This document shows positions 6,676 to 14,778 of a stretch of DNA of 25,878 nt, piece by piece. The translations under genes were made by a program, and so were the position numbers. The notes under the pieces were generated by a model, which was not told the origin of the DNA, made no database searches, and was given only the letters and a program-made list of their open reading frames with translations. The DNA is from Bacillota bacterium (GTDB lineage: Bacteria; Bacillota_A; Clostridia; DSM-8532), in the NCBI GenBank assembly GCA_023424865.1, contig JAFADM010000267.1:1-25878 (forward strand), given 5' to 3'. How positions within the stretch are numbered: the first letter of the stretch is position 1; each line of letters opens with the position of its first letter.

Positions 6676-7710
6676 TTACTCAAGATGCTCTTTTAAAAAC
6701 GATTGAAAATCACTGTCCACCTTGTGGCGGGATATAAATTCAATGCTGGGATAGTATTTCATTTCGAAAGACAGGCCGTTTTGCCCATAAACGACAATAC
6801 TGTGAGAATTGGCCAAGGCATCGCTGCCCATGCTTCCGCTGCTGCCAGGCACTGCTCCCGGTGTGTCGGAGGCCTGTTCGTTCAGGGTAACTTCGTTGGA
6901 TACAGGAGGCACCTGAGGCTCATCCATGACAGGCAGGTCGGTTTGGTAGCCGCTGTCAGGAGCAAGGCCTGAATTAACGTTCGGAGCAATGTCAGGAGCA
7001 AGGCCGGGCTTATCGTTTGGCGCAATGTCAGGAGCAATAGTCGAACTGCTCTCCTTACCATTGAACAGGCTGTCGAAATACGCGTCACTGGAGTTTTTCA
7101 GAGCGGAAAAGTAGTTGTAAAAGGTTTCAATCTCATCCGGCTCCAGCTCCTTGCCGTCAATGGTGACCTTTTTAATATCAGTATAGGCATGGATACCGTA
7201 CACTTTCAGGTACTCAATCATATCCTCATCCTGATTGTTTTCATAGCTTTTGAATGTAAAGAAGGAATAGAGTTTGTAGCTGTCGCCGTCTTTCATTGCA
7301 ACAACAGCATCGGAGCCTGCCGGAATGTAGGCGTACACTTCTTTTCCGGTGTCATTTCCCTCGGTAACAGTCCCAAGCTTAGCGCCAATCTGGCTTTGAG
7401 ACACTGTCTCTTCAAAGCCGTACTTTTTTAACAGATCACCGCTGAGGGGAACGTATTGCTTGTTGTCAAACCCAATTCTGCTATCCTTTGCAATAGCGTC
7501 TTCCGGTATGTTTGGACTTGTGGGAACCCGGTTGTCAAACAGATGGGGCAAGGAAAAGATACTTACCAGCACAGCCAGACACAGGCACGCTGCGGCAGCT
7601 GAATATTTCATCCAGTTTCTTTTTATTGGTGCTTTTATTGGCATGGCTGCGTTGGCAACAATATCGTCGTCAATTCGCCCGATAGCTTTATAGAAAACAT
7701 CTTTTTTCAT
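6676..7710 (-). CDS. Membrane-anchored anti-sigma-like protein partner of the ECF sigma factor
   Basis: This 344-aa protein starts 4 bases inside the end of the ECF sigma gene (ATGA overlap), so translation is coupled. Such overlap is typical of a sigma/anti-sigma pair. Residues 1-35 are a short cytoplasmic part that would bind the sigma factor. Residues 36-54 (YSAAAACLCLAVLVSIF) form one membrane segment. The rest is predicted outside. At 226-253 there is a tandem Pro/Ala repeat (APDIAPN, APDIAPN, APDSG), a likely flexible linker before a C-terminal segment containing VVYGQNGLSFEMKYYPS. No zinc-binding HxxxCxxC motif is seen. The role as negative regulator comes from gene arrangement and topology; the extracellular domain family was not recognised. 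Confidence 0.72.
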   Translation of the reverse strand: MKKDVFYKAIGRIDDDIVANAAMPIKAPIKRNWMKYSAAAACLCLAVLVSIFSLPHLFDNRVPTSPNIPEDAIAKDSRIGFDNKQYVPLSGDLLKKYGFEETVSQSQIGAKLGTVTEGNDTGKEVYAYIPAGSDAVVAMKDGDSYKLYSFFTFKSYENNQDEDMIEYLKVYGIHAYTDIKKVTIDGKELEPDEIETFYNYFSALKNSSDAYFDSLFNGKESSSTIAPDIAPNDKPGLAPDIAPNVNSGLAPDSGYQTDLPVMDEPQVPPVSNEVTLNEQASDTPGAVPGSSGSMGSDALANSHSIVVYGQNGLSFEMKYYPSIEFISRHKVDSDFQSFLKEHLE

Positions 7711-8267
7711 AGTGCAACACCCTCGCTTTCAAGAAATAATTTTAATTTGTTTCTGCACCTGAACAGTATGGATTTAATTTTGCTTTCACTCATACCATAC
7801 TGAGCGGCAATGGATGCAATGGAATCGGAATACCAATACCGCCGTACAAAAACAGTTCTGCTCTCTTCCGGAAGTTTTCTGAGAAAACGGCTGATAAGCT
7901 TCCCTATCTGATCCATTTCAAGCTCATCCTCCACACTGCTTTTTGAAGACAGACAATCTTCAAGCTCATTTAAAATGAGTTCCATTTCGCCGCCGCCGCG
8001 CTTCTCAGCTTTTCTTTTTTTATATATGTTCAGTGCAAGATTTCGTGTGATCCTCCCCAAATAAGAGGACAGCAACGCCGGGCGGTTTTGCGGCATAGAA
8101 TTCCATGCCTGCAGGAAGGTGTCGTTGACACATTCCTCAGCATCTTCGGTGTTTGCCAGTATATTCATGGCGATGCTGCGGCAATAACGGCTATATTTTT
8201 TTGAGGTCTCGGTGATAGCGGATTCAGAGCGCACCCAGTATAAATCCACTATTTGATTGTCATCCAA
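7707..8267 (-). CDS. ECF-family RNA polymerase sigma factor
   Basis: This 186-aa protein directs RNA polymerase to a specific promoter set when its anti-sigma is inactivated. Region 2 covers about residues 22-85, with EDAEECVNDTFLQAW (41-55) as region 2.2 and SYLGRITRNLALNIYKKRK (68-86) as regions 2.3/2.4. Region 4 covers about 120-180: LPEESRTVFVRRYW followed by the helix-turn-helix SIASIAAQYGMSESKIKSIL. The length is normal for ECF factors. The start is TTG at 8267, supported by AAAGGGGGG 6 bases upstream. The gene overlaps the anti-sigma-like gene by 4 bases. Autoregulation from the upstream spacer is likely but not shown. The low-GC DUF2207 gene promoter on the other side may be a target (inference). 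Confidence 0.95.
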   Translation of the reverse strand: MDDNQIVDLYWVRSESAITETSKKYSRYCRSIAMNILANTEDAEECVNDTFLQAWNSMPQNRPALLSSYLGRITRNLALNIYKKRKAEKRGGGEMELILNELEDCLSSKSSVEDELEMDQIGKLISRFLRKLPEESRTVFVRRYWYSDSIASIAAQYGMSESKIKSILFRCRNKLKLFLESEGVAL

Positions 8268-8566
8268 CGCATTCCCCCCTTTGCAGGTGTTAAGGCCTTA
8301 CACTCATAAAGACAACAAAAAACAAATTCGGTTGCACAGGGCGACTCTCTGATAAAAATTATTTTTTATTATTGTGGTTCCAATTATACCATAGGTCATT
8401 TTGTAGTAAGCCGTTAAAGGAAAAGGTTTGTCATTTGTAAGCATTTTATAGGGAACCTGAGATATAATGTAGATAAGAGACCGGTGATTCATTAATCAAT
8501 GAACAAGGTTTTGAATCACAAGATCAACCTGTATGGGCACAGGAATAAGATAACAGGAGAAGGCAA
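8268..8566. promoter_or_regulatory. 299-bp divergent promoter region between the sigma gene and the DUF2207 gene
   Basis: Both strands carry a TATAAT box: plus 8463-8468, and minus at 8388-8383. Each also lies beside a GGAACC: plus GGGAACC from 8451, and minus TGGAACC just after the minus TATAAT. GGAAC is the usual core of ECF-type -35 elements, so one or both genes may be read by the neighbouring ECF factor (inference). No well-spaced TTGACA accompanies the TATAAT boxes. An AT-only stretch lies around 8350-8375. Confidence 0.4.
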
Positions 8567-10231
8567 ATGAAATATAAAAAAATAAAGCTTCTTATTATAT
8601 TCGTGCTGTTCACACTGATGTTAATTCCGGGCATGGCTCCCGTATTCGCCAAAGAAGAGGCCATACCTTCCATTACGATTGATGTTCTACTGGAGAGGGA
8701 CGGAGCTGCGGTTATAACGGAGGTCTGGGAGGTAAGTGGTATCTCCGGCGGCACGGAATATTATAAGGCTCTTGATAACATGGATGGTATAAGTGTCCAC
8801 TCGCTTCGCGTTTGGGATGAGTCGGGGACGCAATATAAAACGCTGTCCAGCTGGGATACGGATCGCTCACTTAAAGAAAAGTCCGGTACCTGCGGCATTT
8901 TGGAAACCGCCAAGGGCTATGAGCTTTGCTGGGGCATTGGCAGTTACGGTAATCACACCTATACCATCCAGTATACTCTGGAAGGTTTGGTAAAAGATTA
9001 CGGTGATTATGCGGGCTTCTATCATCAGATTATATCGGAGCTTTCAAGCGCGCCTGAAGCCGCCTCTATTAAAATTCGCTTGGCAGATACGGTTTTAACG
9101 GCGGATAATGCTCAAATCTGGGGGTATGGCTACACAGGAGAAGTGGCCATTGGCAGCGACGGAACCCTTGAGGCTTTCACCACTGAGGCCATGGGCAGCG
9201 GGGACTATGTAAACTTGCTCTGCCGTTTTGACAGAAGCCTGTTCCCCCTGGCTGCAAAAGCCGACAAGTCGTTTGAAAAGCTTAAGGAGGCTGCTGAAAA
9301 CGATAATTCCAATACAGCCGGTTATATCATTCTTGCTGTATTGGGGGCAGCCAGTGCGGTGACTGTCATTTTGGCCGTTTTCTTCTATTCACGCGTCAAG
9401 CTGGCAGATGGTACAATAGTAAGACTTCCTAAAAGAAAGCAAATCGACTCTATTGGTACGGTTCCCTTCGGCAGGGATATTTCTAATGTTTATGCCGCCA
9501 TGAATTTGCTGCGCAGAGGGATTTCCTTTGAGCATCTTATGAGCGCCTATCTGATACGCTGGCAGGAGGCGGGCTTCATAAGCATTGAAGAGCGGGAGGT
9601 CAAAAGAGGATTCCACAGAACAAAAAAGGAGGAAGCCATTGTGCTTAACCCCAACAAAGCACCCAAACAAAGAGTGGAGCATAGCTTGTATGATATTTTA
9701 ATCAATGGTGCTGATGAGGACTTTATACTCTGGACCTCCGATGTGAAAGCACAAGCGGCGGAATTTTATGAAAAGCTTACGAAATGGGCGGAAGAAGTGA
9801 AAAGTGAAGGCCAGAGAGGGCTGCTTCAATCAGGTGCTGCGGCTAAGGATACAAAGAGTGCGGTCCGCTTTACAGCTCATGGCTTTGAACAGGCTGTCAG
9901 ATTGCTTGGCTTTCAAAAATACCTGACGGAAATGCGCAGGCCGGCCGGCAGCAGGACTGCCCCTAGGGAGCTTTGGGGGGATTATCTTGTATTCGCCTCA
10001 TTGTTCGGCACCGGCGAACAGGTACTAAAAAGCATGGAAGCCCTTGATCCCGCCTATTTTGATACCTTCGCCGGTATGTACGGCTGTAATGCCTACAGTA
10101 TGCTATACTTTATGAATTTGACCAATCAGTTCTCCAGTGCCGCGGCGCCTAATGCGGATGGAACCGGCGGTGCCGCAAGCGCTTCAGGGGGCGGCGGAGC
10201 CTCGGGCGGAGGCGGAGGCGGCAGCCGGTAG
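8567..10231 (+). CDS. DUF2207-type membrane protein with Gly-rich tail
   Basis: 554 aa, with a signal peptide at 1-28 (MKYKKIK, hydrophobic core, then VFA before KEE). An extracytoplasmic beta-rich domain of about 200 residues follows. A membrane segment lies at 252-274 (GYIILAVLGAASAVTVILAVFF) and then a cytoplasmic region. The C-terminus is Gly-rich (ASGGGGASGGGGGG). This architecture and length match the DUF2207 (predicted membrane protein, YciQ-like) family, whose biochemical role is unknown. The family often has one or two extra membrane segments in the middle, and here I see only one clear one. The AGGAGAAGG site 4-5 bases before the ATG supports the start. It is divergent from the ECF sigma pair, which suggests an envelope-related function controlled by that pair (inference). 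Confidence 0.8.
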   Translation: MKYKKIKLLIIFVLFTLMLIPGMAPVFAKEEAIPSITIDVLLERDGAAVITEVWEVSGISGGTEYYKALDNMDGISVHSLRVWDESGTQYKTLSSWDTDRSLKEKSGTCGILETAKGYELCWGIGSYGNHTYTIQYTLEGLVKDYGDYAGFYHQIISELSSAPEAASIKIRLADTVLTADNAQIWGYGYTGEVAIGSDGTLEAFTTEAMGSGDYVNLLCRFDRSLFPLAAKADKSFEKLKEAAENDNSNTAGYIILAVLGAASAVTVILAVFFYSRVKLADGTIVRLPKRKQIDSIGTVPFGRDISNVYAAMNLLRRGISFEHLMSAYLIRWQEAGFISIEEREVKRGFHRTKKEEAIVLNPNKAPKQRVEHSLYDILINGADEDFILWTSDVKAQAAEFYEKLTKWAEEVKSEGQRGLLQSGAAAKDTKSAVRFTAHGFEQAVRLLGFQKYLTEMRRPAGSRTAPRELWGDYLVFASLFGTGEQVLKSMEALDPAYFDTFAGMYGCNAYSMLYFMNLTNQFSSAAAPNADGTGGAASASGGGGASGGGGGGSR

Positions 10232-10242
10232 ACGTAAATGCG

Positions 10243-10264
10243 GGCGGCACAGGAATGTGTCGCC
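10243..10264 (+). terminator. Hairpin between convergent genes
   Basis: A 9-bp stem (10243-10251 with 10256-10264, one G-T pair) with a GGAA loop is followed by AGGCTCTTTCCC. It begins 12 bases after the DUF2207 stop and lies before the stop of the converging AraC gene. It is a probable terminator with a poor T run. Confidence 0.45.
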
Positions 10265-10300
10265 AGGCTCTTTCCCACTTAAACTGGGTTAAGATCGACA

Positions 10301-12604
10301 CTATGCCCAATTAAGAATGCTGCGGCTGCGGCGGTATACATTGGGCGTAGTATTATATGCCTTTTTAAACAGTTTATAGAAATTACTTTCACTGGTGAAT
10401 CCTGTTCGCAGGATGATATCACTTACACTCATGCTGGTTTCCGCGAGCATTTTTCGTGCTGTCTCCAAACGCAGATTGTTAATGTAATCCATAATCGAAA
10501 CCCCCAGGACATCCCGGAAGATTGATGCAATATAATTCTGGGATATTTTAAATTCAGCGGCAATGACCTTAACGCCCAGGTCCTTTTGAAAATTATTCTT
10601 TATATATTGTTCCACGGCACTGATGAGTGCCGCGTGAGGATGTGTCTCTTTATGGGAGCTGCTGAGGTTATTTAGTACTGAATCAAACCACCCGGTTATA
10701 TCGTCCATTGATTCAAAGGATGCAATGACGCCATACACGTCGTTAAAGGAAACCGTCCACGCCGGAGAGCCATCATGAGGGGCGGATTCCAGCTTATCGA
10801 ACAGCGGGAAGAAAAAATGCGTCAGACATTGAAGAAAATCACCCGCATTCCCGTTTGTATAGGAAAGAAGCATTTTTGAAAAAGCATTACGGGCATTTTC
10901 ATAATCCTCCCGGTTTAATGCATTTAAAATTTGGCTTTCTAATTCCGTATCACAGCTTACTCGCCTGTCCAGCTGCTTTTCTATTTCCGAGCTGAAAAGT
11001 ACGCTGGGGCACCGGCGCATCACTCGATACTCCAGGCACTTGGACAGAAGCTCATATATTTGGGGGAGCTGGGCCTCCCCTCCCGCTTCGTCCCCTATAC
11101 AGACGCAGAGCTGATTTCCCGTCAGCCTTTGGTATTCCGCCTGGAGATCCGCCGACTTCTGAGACCAATCAACCGCCTTGCCTTCGTCATTACCTGAAAC
11201 GGGTATTAAAATGGTAAAGAAGCCTGTACGTATGTAGAGAGCCAAGGGCGGCCTTTCCACCTGAAAAATCTTTTCAGCCAGGCTCATGAGCGCGAAACGC
11301 TGCTTGCGGCGCATTTCCCGCTCCGCTTCGGTATTGTTCCGGTAGTGGTAAATTTGTACGGCTGCCATTTTCAGCGGTTGCCCCAGCAAATAGCGTTCGG
11401 AGCCTGCAAAAATCTCTGCCAGCTGCTCCTTCTTTACCACATCATCCATCAGTACCGATTTAATATAATTGTCCAAAAGTATGCTGTCCACTGAGGATTT
11501 GTAGCGCTCATACTCCTTGATTTGCTGCACCGAATCCTCCAGCACCTTCATGTCGTCGCGGAAATAACCCTTCTGCTGATGCTTTTTATAGTTTTCTTCC
11601 AGCATGCTGCTGAGCTTTCTGAAGGGACGGTAGATTATATTGGAAAACAGAACTGCCACAACACTGCAAATGATGATGACGCTTAAGGCAATTTGCAGGA
11701 TTAGATTGCGGATATAGGCTGCCGCGTCGATTACCGCCGTATCCGGCTCCACCACAAGCAGCGTCCAGTTGGAGTAGCCGCAAACCAGATAGGATATAAT
11801 TTTGTTTGCACCGTTATCGTCAACAATGAAGCAGCCGGTGGTTCCATTCCTGTTTTCAATGGTCGGCATAATATCCGGCTGCAGCTTTGAGAGATCGTGG
11901 AGCTTTCCTGAGGAATCAACGTATTTCTTCTGCTCCGAATCCACGATATAAACATCGGAACCGGTTCCCTTCATGGATGAAAAGACATTGCATATGTAGG
12001 AAGCGTTGGCATTGACCACAATCCCTCTGAAAACATCACCATCCCCGTCGGTGTCAAAATAAAGGTAAGTAAACACCGGATCACTGGAATAGCTGAATTC
12101 ATAGGGCAGCTCACGGAGAATGGGCTTCAGCACCGAAACGGAGGTGTTGTTTTCAATGCTTTCCATAATAAACGAGTCATTCTGTCCTACGCCAACAGTG
12201 GTGTAAAATGTATCCAGAAGCCCGTTATAGATGAGTATGGAATGGAAGGTGCCATTCCACTTCTCATAGGACATGACATGGCGCATACCGTCCGCTTTTT
12301 CCAGCGGCTCCATCTTCCTGTTCATAAAGAATTTCGCGCCTGCCGCGTAATCCATCAGGTAATAGGTATAGTCCCGAAGGGTCTCATGGATGCTCTGAAG
12401 GTAATTATCAATCACGGTCATGTGCTTTAAATCCTCTTCATACACCTGCTTTACGTAGTAATCCTGGAAGGCGTAATACAGAGGAAAGGAAAAGACAGAC
12501 ATAATAATAGCCACAAAGATACTAAGCAGCAAAAAAATTCTTATAAACGTTCGGCTCAGACTTATCTTGGCAGAAGAATTTTTAATTTTTTCTTTCAGAG
12601 TCAT
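10301..12604 (-). CDS. AraC-family transcription regulator with membrane-spanning sensor domain
   Basis: This 767-aa protein senses a signal outside the cell and controls transcription directly. It has a short cytoplasmic start, membrane segment 1 at about 20-45, an extracytoplasmic sensor at about 46-295 (dCache-like in size), and membrane segment 2 at about 299-322. A long cytoplasmic linker follows. The C-terminal AraC DNA-binding domain (about 662-767) carries two helix-turn-helix units: VKVIAAEFKISQNYIASIF and VSDIILRTGFTSESNFYKLF, then the conserved Y-N-T-T-P-x-x-Y-R. The sensor contains an acidic DTDGDGD loop near 185. The gene lies downstream of the second sugar locus, and its own promoter (12648-12677) and an upstream terminator separate it from the operon. 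It most likely activates that operon (inference from common arrangement). Confidence 0.92.
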   Translation of the reverse strand: MTLKEKIKNSSAKISLSRTFIRIFLLLSIFVAIIMSVFSFPLYYAFQDYYVKQVYEEDLKHMTVIDNYLQSIHETLRDYTYYLMDYAAGAKFFMNRKMEPLEKADGMRHVMSYEKWNGTFHSILIYNGLLDTFYTTVGVGQNDSFIMESIENNTSVSVLKPILRELPYEFSYSSDPVFTYLYFDTDGDGDVFRGIVVNANASYICNVFSSMKGTGSDVYIVDSEQKKYVDSSGKLHDLSKLQPDIMPTIENRNGTTGCFIVDDNGANKIISYLVCGYSNWTLLVVEPDTAVIDAAAYIRNLILQIALSVIIICSVVAVLFSNIIYRPFRKLSSMLEENYKKHQQKGYFRDDMKVLEDSVQQIKEYERYKSSVDSILLDNYIKSVLMDDVVKKEQLAEIFAGSERYLLGQPLKMAAVQIYHYRNNTEAEREMRRKQRFALMSLAEKIFQVERPPLALYIRTGFFTILIPVSGNDEGKAVDWSQKSADLQAEYQRLTGNQLCVCIGDEAGGEAQLPQIYELLSKCLEYRVMRRCPSVLFSSEIEKQLDRRVSCDTELESQILNALNREDYENARNAFSKMLLSYTNGNAGDFLQCLTHFFFPLFDKLESAPHDGSPAWTVSFNDVYGVIASFESMDDITGWFDSVLNNLSSSHKETHPHAALISAVEQYIKNNFQKDLGVKVIAAEFKISQNYIASIFRDVLGVSIMDYINNLRLETARKMLAETSMSVSDIILRTGFTSESNFYKLFKKAYNTTPNVYRRSRSILNWA

Positions 12605-12647
12605 CCCAATCGTTCCTTTTTTGCAAATGAGTAAAAATATACAAATT

Positions 12648-12677
12648 ACTATATCATATCATTCGAATATTTGTCCA
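12648..12677 (-). promoter_or_regulatory. Putative sigma-A promoter of the AraC regulator gene
   Basis: On the minus strand TGGACA (12677-12672) and TATAGT (12653-12648) are 18 bases apart, with a TATGA extension before the -10 box. The gene start at 12604 is about 43 bases downstream, with an AAAGGA site. This is a good match to a housekeeping promoter and fits independent expression of the regulator. Confidence 0.55.
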
Positions 12678-12759
12678 TAGTGACCATTTTGTATTGGTAT
12701 TCATCCCTATGAGTCCTTTCAGTAGGGGGTTCCAACCCGGAAAAAGCTCTGAAACCCGG

Positions 12760-12802
12760 AAGAAAACGAAACGGACTGCCGGCAGTCCCCTTTCGTTTTC
12801 TT
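12760..12802 (-). terminator. Rho-independent terminator between the lyase-like gene and the regulator gene
   Basis: A long stem pairs AAGAAAACGAAA plus GGACTGCC with GGCAGTCC plus TTTCGTTTTCTT (12760-12780 with 12781-12802, small internal mismatch). On the minus strand the 3' arm is followed by a T-rich GTTTCGTTTTCTTCC. It lies 17 bases after the stop of the lyase-like gene. It is the clearest terminator in the window and ends the second sugar operon. Confidence 0.75.
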
Positions 12803-12818
12803 CATAGCTTGCTATGGC

Positions 12819-14651
12819 TTACAGGTTTTTATAGGCAAAGCCGCCAAGCCGGATAACCTTCTCCTGATTTTTATCGGGGTTAACCGCATAAACACCCGGT
12901 GCTTTATGTACGCTAAGCCGTTTCCGGGCGTCACCCTGCCGCATTGTAATTTCTGCCGATACTCCGTCTGTATTTACCGAATAGCTGTACGCTTTTTCCA
13001 CGCTTTTCCTGTGCCAGGGGCCATCGTAAAAATCCACGCCAAAAAGCAGATAGGCCTCCTTCAGCGCGTTAAAATCAAATACTTTTTCCTCGCCTTCATA
13101 AATAACAATATCCACCCAGCAGGTATCGTCATCGGCGCCCGCAACAAAGCGCGGCTCCTCGCCGTCAAAAGCCAGCGCGGCAATGGAAACCTCAATGGAA
13201 ACCCCTCCGGCCGAAATCGTAAAGCTGCCGCCGTTTCCCGCCGCTTCAGGCATAATGACATTCTCCAGGTACCCTCCCACTTCAAACCGGAATGCCAGAC
13301 GCTTCATGGTGATTTTTCCATTGTCAAGGGGCTGGAGAATATAGTGAAAATCACCGTGATCCTTGACAAAATGTACGGCTGCGGCCACATGATTTTCCAC
13401 CTGCACCGTTTGAATGACGGCAGAGGCATAATCGTGCCGGTCATGCAGGCACCGAAAGCGGAACCAGCCCGCCTTGTCCGGTGTTCCAAAATAGGCCAGG
13501 AGAGGACGGCGCTGTGCCCAAAGGTCATAGTGATCCAAAGTTCCCACAACCATCAGAGGCGTCATATAGGTGGTGGCGGTTACCGGAGGCACGCCCTTTT
13601 CCACAAGGACATGTATCTCGGAATCCTTCATGGTGTCAATTTGCTTGTAGTAGTTGTCAATAAAGAGCCTGGGCTTTTCAAGAGGCCCGAATAAGGAAAA
13701 ATACCGTCTCGGGCAGCGAACCTCCATCAAATACCAGACCATGCTCATTTCAAAGCTTTCGTCATCGGTTAAATGCCAGGTTCTTTCAGTGGCCATGTCG
13801 ATGAAGGACTTAAACCGCGTACTTACTAGATTGTTGTAGCATCTGCTGTGGGGCCCGGCAAGCTGGCCCGACGGCGCATGGTAATGCATAGCCAGGCATT
13901 TCCATTCCAAATCGTTCATTGCCTCGGCTATTGAAAGGCATTCGGGATCCTTAAAATAGCGAAGCATTCTTCCTATTTCTTCTAAAGCCAGCGGCGTATA
14001 GGCAGGACTGTTGTATTCGGTAAAGCCCCCGTTTAAGGTGACATACTCCCACTCCCTTTTCAGGCGGTTTTTCCCATACTGGAAAATGTCACTGTCCCCC
14101 AGGCATTCCCCCGCTTTAACGGTAACGTAGGCTCCCATCAGGTTAATATTGGTATAATCCAGTCCGATATCCCGCCTCATAATACTGTGGCAGGCATACC
14201 TGACAGCTGTTTCACACCGCTTGAGAAGGTCTGCGGGAACCCCATCCCTGTGATCCATAAGAACGTAAAGAAGGTTTTTCCCTATAAAATCCGCCCAGTT
14301 CCAGTCAGGAACCCGCATAGCCGGAAGAGGTTCTTCATAATAATAGGACCATATCCCATAAGAGGGGCTTTCAGGATTCGTATCCTGAAGGGTAAGGATT
14401 TTGTCAAGAACAGATACCCCCCTCTTAAAAAGCTCAGGATCTCCCGCATATAAAAGCGCCGCTCCATATTCCGCCGAAGCACAGGTGCCGTGAACAAACC
14501 GGTTCAAGTGGGTTAGATAGGTTTTAGAATGGTAGTTCCGGGTGTCCGGCATTTTACTTTTCAGGAGGCAGACCTCCTGATCATAATGCTCCCCCGCAGC
14601 TGCCAGTTTTTTTAGAAAGGCCCTTCTGTAAAACAAATCGTCCTGTTTCAT
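12819..14651 (-). CDS. Putative polysaccharide lyase-like enzyme (alpha-toroid plus beta-sandwich), cytoplasmic
   Basis: A 610-aa protein of no family I can name with certainty. Residues about 1-320 are helix-rich, with short Gly-Asp turns as in the alpha/alpha toroid of heparinase- and alginate-lyase-like enzymes. Residues about 340-610 are beta-rich, like the C-terminal sheet of those lyases. Likely active-site blocks are DYTNINLMGAY (165-175), GGFTEYNSPAY (208-218) and GPHSRCYNN (266-274). They supply the Asn, Tyr, His and Arg used by toroid lyases (family knowledge; assignment is inference). There is no signal peptide, so it would act inside the cell on imported oligosaccharide. It follows the receptor gene of the second importer, separated by a stable hairpin, and ends at a strong terminator. 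The start has AAAGGGG about 9 bases upstream. A hydrolase of similar fold is the main alternative. Confidence 0.6.
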   Translation of the reverse strand: MKQDDLFYRRAFLKKLAAAGEHYDQEVCLLKSKMPDTRNYHSKTYLTHLNRFVHGTCASAEYGAALLYAGDPELFKRGVSVLDKILTLQDTNPESPSYGIWSYYYEEPLPAMRVPDWNWADFIGKNLLYVLMDHRDGVPADLLKRCETAVRYACHSIMRRDIGLDYTNINLMGAYVTVKAGECLGDSDIFQYGKNRLKREWEYVTLNGGFTEYNSPAYTPLALEEIGRMLRYFKDPECLSIAEAMNDLEWKCLAMHYHAPSGQLAGPHSRCYNNLVSTRFKSFIDMATERTWHLTDDESFEMSMVWYLMEVRCPRRYFSLFGPLEKPRLFIDNYYKQIDTMKDSEIHVLVEKGVPPVTATTYMTPLMVVGTLDHYDLWAQRRPLLAYFGTPDKAGWFRFRCLHDRHDYASAVIQTVQVENHVAAAVHFVKDHGDFHYILQPLDNGKITMKRLAFRFEVGGYLENVIMPEAAGNGGSFTISAGGVSIEVSIAALAFDGEEPRFVAGADDDTCWVDIVIYEGEEKVFDFNALKEAYLLFGVDFYDGPWHRKSVEKAYSYSVNTDGVSAEITMRQGDARKRLSVHKAPGVYAVNPDKNQEKVIRLGGFAYKNL

Positions 14652-14730
14652 TACCTGTTCCCCTTTTCTATACCAACGTTTAGGAATGGCGAAATAAAAG
14701 GTCTATAAATAGTAACCTATGAAGTAACGC

Positions 14731-14754
14731 GCAGCAGAGGCGGGCCTCTGCTGC
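14731..14754 (-). repeat. Intercistronic 10-bp perfect hairpin after the receptor gene
   Basis: GCAGCAGAGG (14731-14740) pairs perfectly with CCTCTGCTGC (14745-14754) over a 4-base loop. It lies 25 bases after the receptor stop and about 80 bases before the next gene in the same direction. On the minus strand no T run follows (GCGTTACTTC). It is therefore more likely an mRNA-stability or partial-termination element, keeping receptor levels above those of the enzyme, than a full terminator. Confidence 0.6.
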
Positions 14755-14778
14755 ACGATTACAGCTACCGGTTGAATT

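Noticed and set aside
6960..7035. CRISPR-like direct repeats
   Set aside because: The repeats are in frame, encode APDIAPN units and lie inside a gene. There are no unique spacers of equal length.
12906..13694. 262-codon plus-strand frame inside the lyase-like gene
   Set aside because: It is an antisense shadow of a 610-aa gene, with no ribosome binding site and basic, low-complexity composition.
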